Assembly: GCA_002104905.1 (NCBI GenBank)
Contig: MCFE01000041.1
Coordinates: 1 to 64,000, forward strand
Source of the DNA: Basidiobolus meristosporus CBS 931.73
Lineage: Eukaryota > Basidiobolomycota > Basidiobolomycetes > Basidiobolales > Basidiobolaceae
Length of the DNA stretch: 64,000 nucleotides
Direction: 5' to 3'
Positions 60,895 through 64,000 of the stretch are shown piece after piece. Both the position numbers and the translations under genes were made by a program. Each line of letters starts with the position of its first letter. Position 1 is the stretch's first letter. The notes beneath the pieces were generated by a model, which saw only the letters and a program-made list of their open reading frames with translations, was not told the DNA's origin and did no database searches.

Positions 60895-63860
60895 TCATAC
60901 GGACGCTACAATCTCGTCGGCTTTCTGAAGAGCCTATAGATAACTCGTTATGCATGTGTTCGATCATGAGGAGTGCGATGTCCTCTTACCTTGATCATCT
61001 TCTGGCATTCCATTCTTCGTTGCACAGTGACATCGCTTTCTTGTAGCAGGCTCTCGAGGACCTCGCTCCTATACAGTTCGGCCAACAGTTCCTTTTGGAG
61101 CTCTTCCTTCGATTTGTTGATCAAGTTGTGCACAATGGCCTTAGGGACCATATCAACGATAGTCTTCTTGACAATGTCAAAGTACGACTGAATCAGAAGC
61201 TCTACATAAGGGATGCCATCAGTTTACGCATACCTACAATCCATATGGCCTTTCTTACTGATAACCTCCGTCTCGATTGATTCTCTTTCGGATACGGAGC
61301 CCGAGGCTTTGAGCGAGGGAGGAGGCTAAGGAGAAGGCGTGATAAATAGATAGGCTAAGGGTGGGCCGGTGAGGATCTACTGACCGATTCCATGGTTGTG
61401 TGCCTCTTCTTTTTGCTTGAGAAGATGTTGCCAAAGAAGCCAGCACCGGTGGTTTCCTCTGCATTGGGGAGAGGGGAATTCGCGCTGCTGCTCACACCTT
61501 TCTTACCCTCGGTCAGCGTGGGCGACGCTTTTGTTGCGTTGAGACGCTCATGAATGATTGCCATTGCCTTCATGACAATTGTTGATTAGTGTGAACGGGT
61601 TCGGTAGAATGTAATTTGTGCCAACCTGGTGCCCATTCAAGAAGTCTGGGTGGACGGTGTTGATGTAGCAAGACTCCGCACTTGAATGCAACATCAGTAG
61701 AGGTTAGAGGTGGTACTGGTTGTAGTCAAAAACTCACGCGATCAAATCCTGAACAAGCTTGTTGGTGGGGATGATGGCCCTCTTGTAGAACGTAGTAACC
61801 ACAGAGTAGAATTTCTCTTTGAGGTCTGGGAAGCGCTTGAATTGCTGCTTTTGTAACAAAGTGGTCAGGATACGAACAAGCTCATCGTTGGCCAAGGCAA
61901 CGCATCTGAGGCTAGGGTCTTCGAGCCGTTTTATCTGCTGTTTGACGATCACTTCGAACGCAGTGGTTCCCACAAAGAGCGAAGGAGTGGATCCCTAAAG
62001 CGAGGTCTTACCAACTGGTCTGATGAGTGGAACAACGGCCAGGCAACTTACTGAGGAGTTGTAGAGAATAGTTCGGATGTCGACGTCTTTGATCTGGTCG
62101 AATGGGTCGAGCGCCTTGATGCTGTTGGAAAAGATTTCGTGGAACACATAGCTGATTCTTGCCCCACCACTCAGCTCGTTGGTTGGAAGGTCCTCTGATT
62201 TACCATCAATGACGGTTCGATACTCATTACAGAACTCCGTAATGATGCTCAATACCGCATTTGCCTACCGAAGATTCCATTAATCGTCGGAGCAGCGTGA
62301 GATAACCAAACGATCCAACCTGTTCGCCATTATCGTCAATCGGGTCACCCAGCTGCGCGAGTTCGGCTTGATATCTCGCGAGAATCGACTGGATCTTGAT
62401 TTTGATGTTTGGGAGAGTAGCCCGGATGTGTTGTAGCAGGATCTGAGATGGGGTGGTTGGTGGGTAAGCACTTCGACGCGACAAACCAAAGAATTGCTCA
62501 CCGTGTTCAACCTCTTGGCGAGGAAGGGTGTCCCACAGTATTGGGCCTTGTTGCCATACGACTCGTGATTTTCAAAGAACTGTGCTTCGTGCTTCAAGGC
62601 GGAAGTGATCGGTGTATTCAGCTCGATATCTTTCTGGCTGCGATTGATGACAGGGATGTATCCTTAAGCGAGCAATAAACTTAATATGGTAGAAGAGAGG
62701 TCTATGCTGTTGGAGTTCCTACCAAGTTTCAGAGGGATGATTCGCCCGGCTAGAATCTCCATTACATCGGTTCCCTTGTCCCTAGAACATAGAACACGTC
62801 AATTTCTTGCCGATTGGCTTGGTCGAGTGGAAAGGGAGAAATACATTAGATCGATCTTGGTTAACACTCCTATCGTTCTCAATCCTACGTTGATCAGAGT
62901 TAGTCACGTATGGCTAGCCAGGGATTACTGTTTATCGTACCATCCGGGTCTACGCCTCGGGCAAGCTTCAGACCATCGGAGTTGGCGATGTCGGTGTTAG
63001 CGGCGGTGACTGCCAGTATGATTGCATTTGGTTTTGAGATGTACTTCAAGATCATGTCGATGATTTGAATTTCGATGTCCTTGGGTTGGTCCCCTACCGG
63101 TACCTGGTGCGCAAACCTGTTAGCCTGCCATGCGACGCTAGAGATCGGCCATCATACCTTCGTCAGGCCAGGCAGATCGACCAGAGTCAAGGTAAGCACG
63201 TGGGGGGAGTAAATGCGGAGGTTGATGGGCTGTGCGGAGATTCCTACACGTACGACGGTCAACCGGACTTCCAAGGTGCTGGGTAATGAAGATGTTACCT
63301 GCGTTATTTCCCGTCTTCAGCTCGGTGTCTTTGACAATCTCCTCCCGGATTTTATTGAAGTCGTAGAACTTCTCACCGGGTAAATGAAGAAACTCTCCCC
63401 ATTCGTCTTTGACCTCGTCGTTTCCTACAAAAAGGACTGGTTACAGCCGTGTATCCATCAATTCAGGGCGCTCCCACATCTACCTTGGCTTTTTTCCTCA
63501 CTCAAGTTTGTCTTGATGGCTGGCCTATTAATAAGCTGAAGAACCTACAGGAGCGTGATGCATACAACGTTAGGCGGGGTTGGCGATTCCTTGCTGAGAT
63601 GGGGCCCACTAACCAGAGGCCTTCTAGTGACAATGCCTGAGCCTCTAGGCAGAAAGTCTCTGCCCACGATATTCTCCAGGACGGAGCTCTTTCCACTACT
63701 CTGACTGCAAAGAAATGAGTAATCGTCCCAAGCAGGGGGTCTCTTCCATAGGGTACCTTCCGATAACAGTGATCTGAGGTAAATCCACAGGGTTTTGGAC
63801 ACCAACGGTGGTGAAGGCGTCCTGAAGCTTGTTCACAATGTTGATTAATGTAGCGTCCAT
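60895..63860 (-). CDS. VPS1: Dynamin-like GTPase Vps1
   Basis: Seventeen exons give 679 aa: 63757-63860, 63614-63704, 63484-63544, 63299-63424, 63158-63243, 62941-63103, 62845-62884, 62723-62781, 62502-62662, 62320-62442, 62052-62264, 61738-61994, 61626-61680, 61385-61567, 61259-61325, 60990-61201, 60895-60933. GTPase motifs are SQSSGKSS (G1), IVTRRPL (G2), VDLPGLTK (G3) and LTKIDLMDKG (G4). DLPQITVIG and [12 protein letters not shown] favour Vps1 over Dnm1. The middle/stalk domain, a short Ser-rich insert (ending in KKKR) and the GED ([20 protein letters not shown], ending in [12 protein letters not shown]) follow. It pinches vesicles at endosomes, vacuoles and peroxisomes. Its 3' end lies 75 bp from that of BNA4. 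The upstream in-frame ATGs before 63860 are unlikely starts. Confidence 0.96.
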
Positions 63861-64000
63861 GAGAAGCTCTTTGTTAATCAGTTCTCCAGAGAGTAGCACG
63901 TAATAGTAGCTGGGGCAATGTGGGTGAGTGACGTATTTCCAACTGGGCATGCAGGACAGGTAGCTTACTTGAATGGTAAACAGGTCGAAGGACGTGTGGT

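Overview
The window is eukaryotic nuclear DNA, almost certainly from a fungus. It carries hallmark fungal genes (Vps9 with a CUE tail, Vps1, Atg8, Bna4, striatin, HSF, a GPI-anchored chitin-binding wall protein). Introns are dense and short, mostly 50-80 nt, with GTRAGT-type donors and occasional TACTAAT branch points. Up to 20 exons per gene, a bacterial-type iron-sulphur L-serine dehydratase and a PRL phosphatase suggest an early-diverging filamentous fungus (former zygomycete) rather than a yeast. The species cannot be fixed from sequence alone.

Layout. 1-2.5 kb: AT-rich repeats and a coding-like fragment. 2.5-18 kb: L-serine dehydratase (+), germinal-centre kinase (+), ATG8 (-), VPS9 (+), chitin-binding GPI protein (+) and two small candidate ORFs. 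18-19 kb: MDR oxidoreductase (-). 19-23.7 kb: a gene graveyard with remnants of an alpha-L-fucosidase and a class II aldolase, plus inverted copies of the left-edge repeat. 23.7-33 kb: Byr4/Bfa1-like protein (+), CCCH-PUF RNA-binding protein (-), FMC1 (+), PRL phosphatase (+). 33-46 kb: two large minus-strand genes, UTP20 and striatin. 46.7-47.9 kb: a broken branched-chain aminotransferase (+). 48-64 kb: DExH helicase (-), HSF (-), NAA35 (-), kynurenine 3-monooxygenase (+) and VPS1 (-).

No operon-like logic is expected, but some products belong to shared processes. VPS9, VPS1 and ATG8 act in endosome, vacuole and autophagy traffic. Striatin, the GCK-family kinase and the Byr4-like protein connect to STRIPAK and septation/mitotic-exit signalling. 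FMC1, Bna4, the serine dehydratase, the lost BCAT and probably the helicase have mitochondrial links.

Exon boundaries were derived by hand from reading-frame continuity, splice consensus and family conservation. Each multi-exon model given as complete keeps one open frame from ATG to stop. No database search was run.
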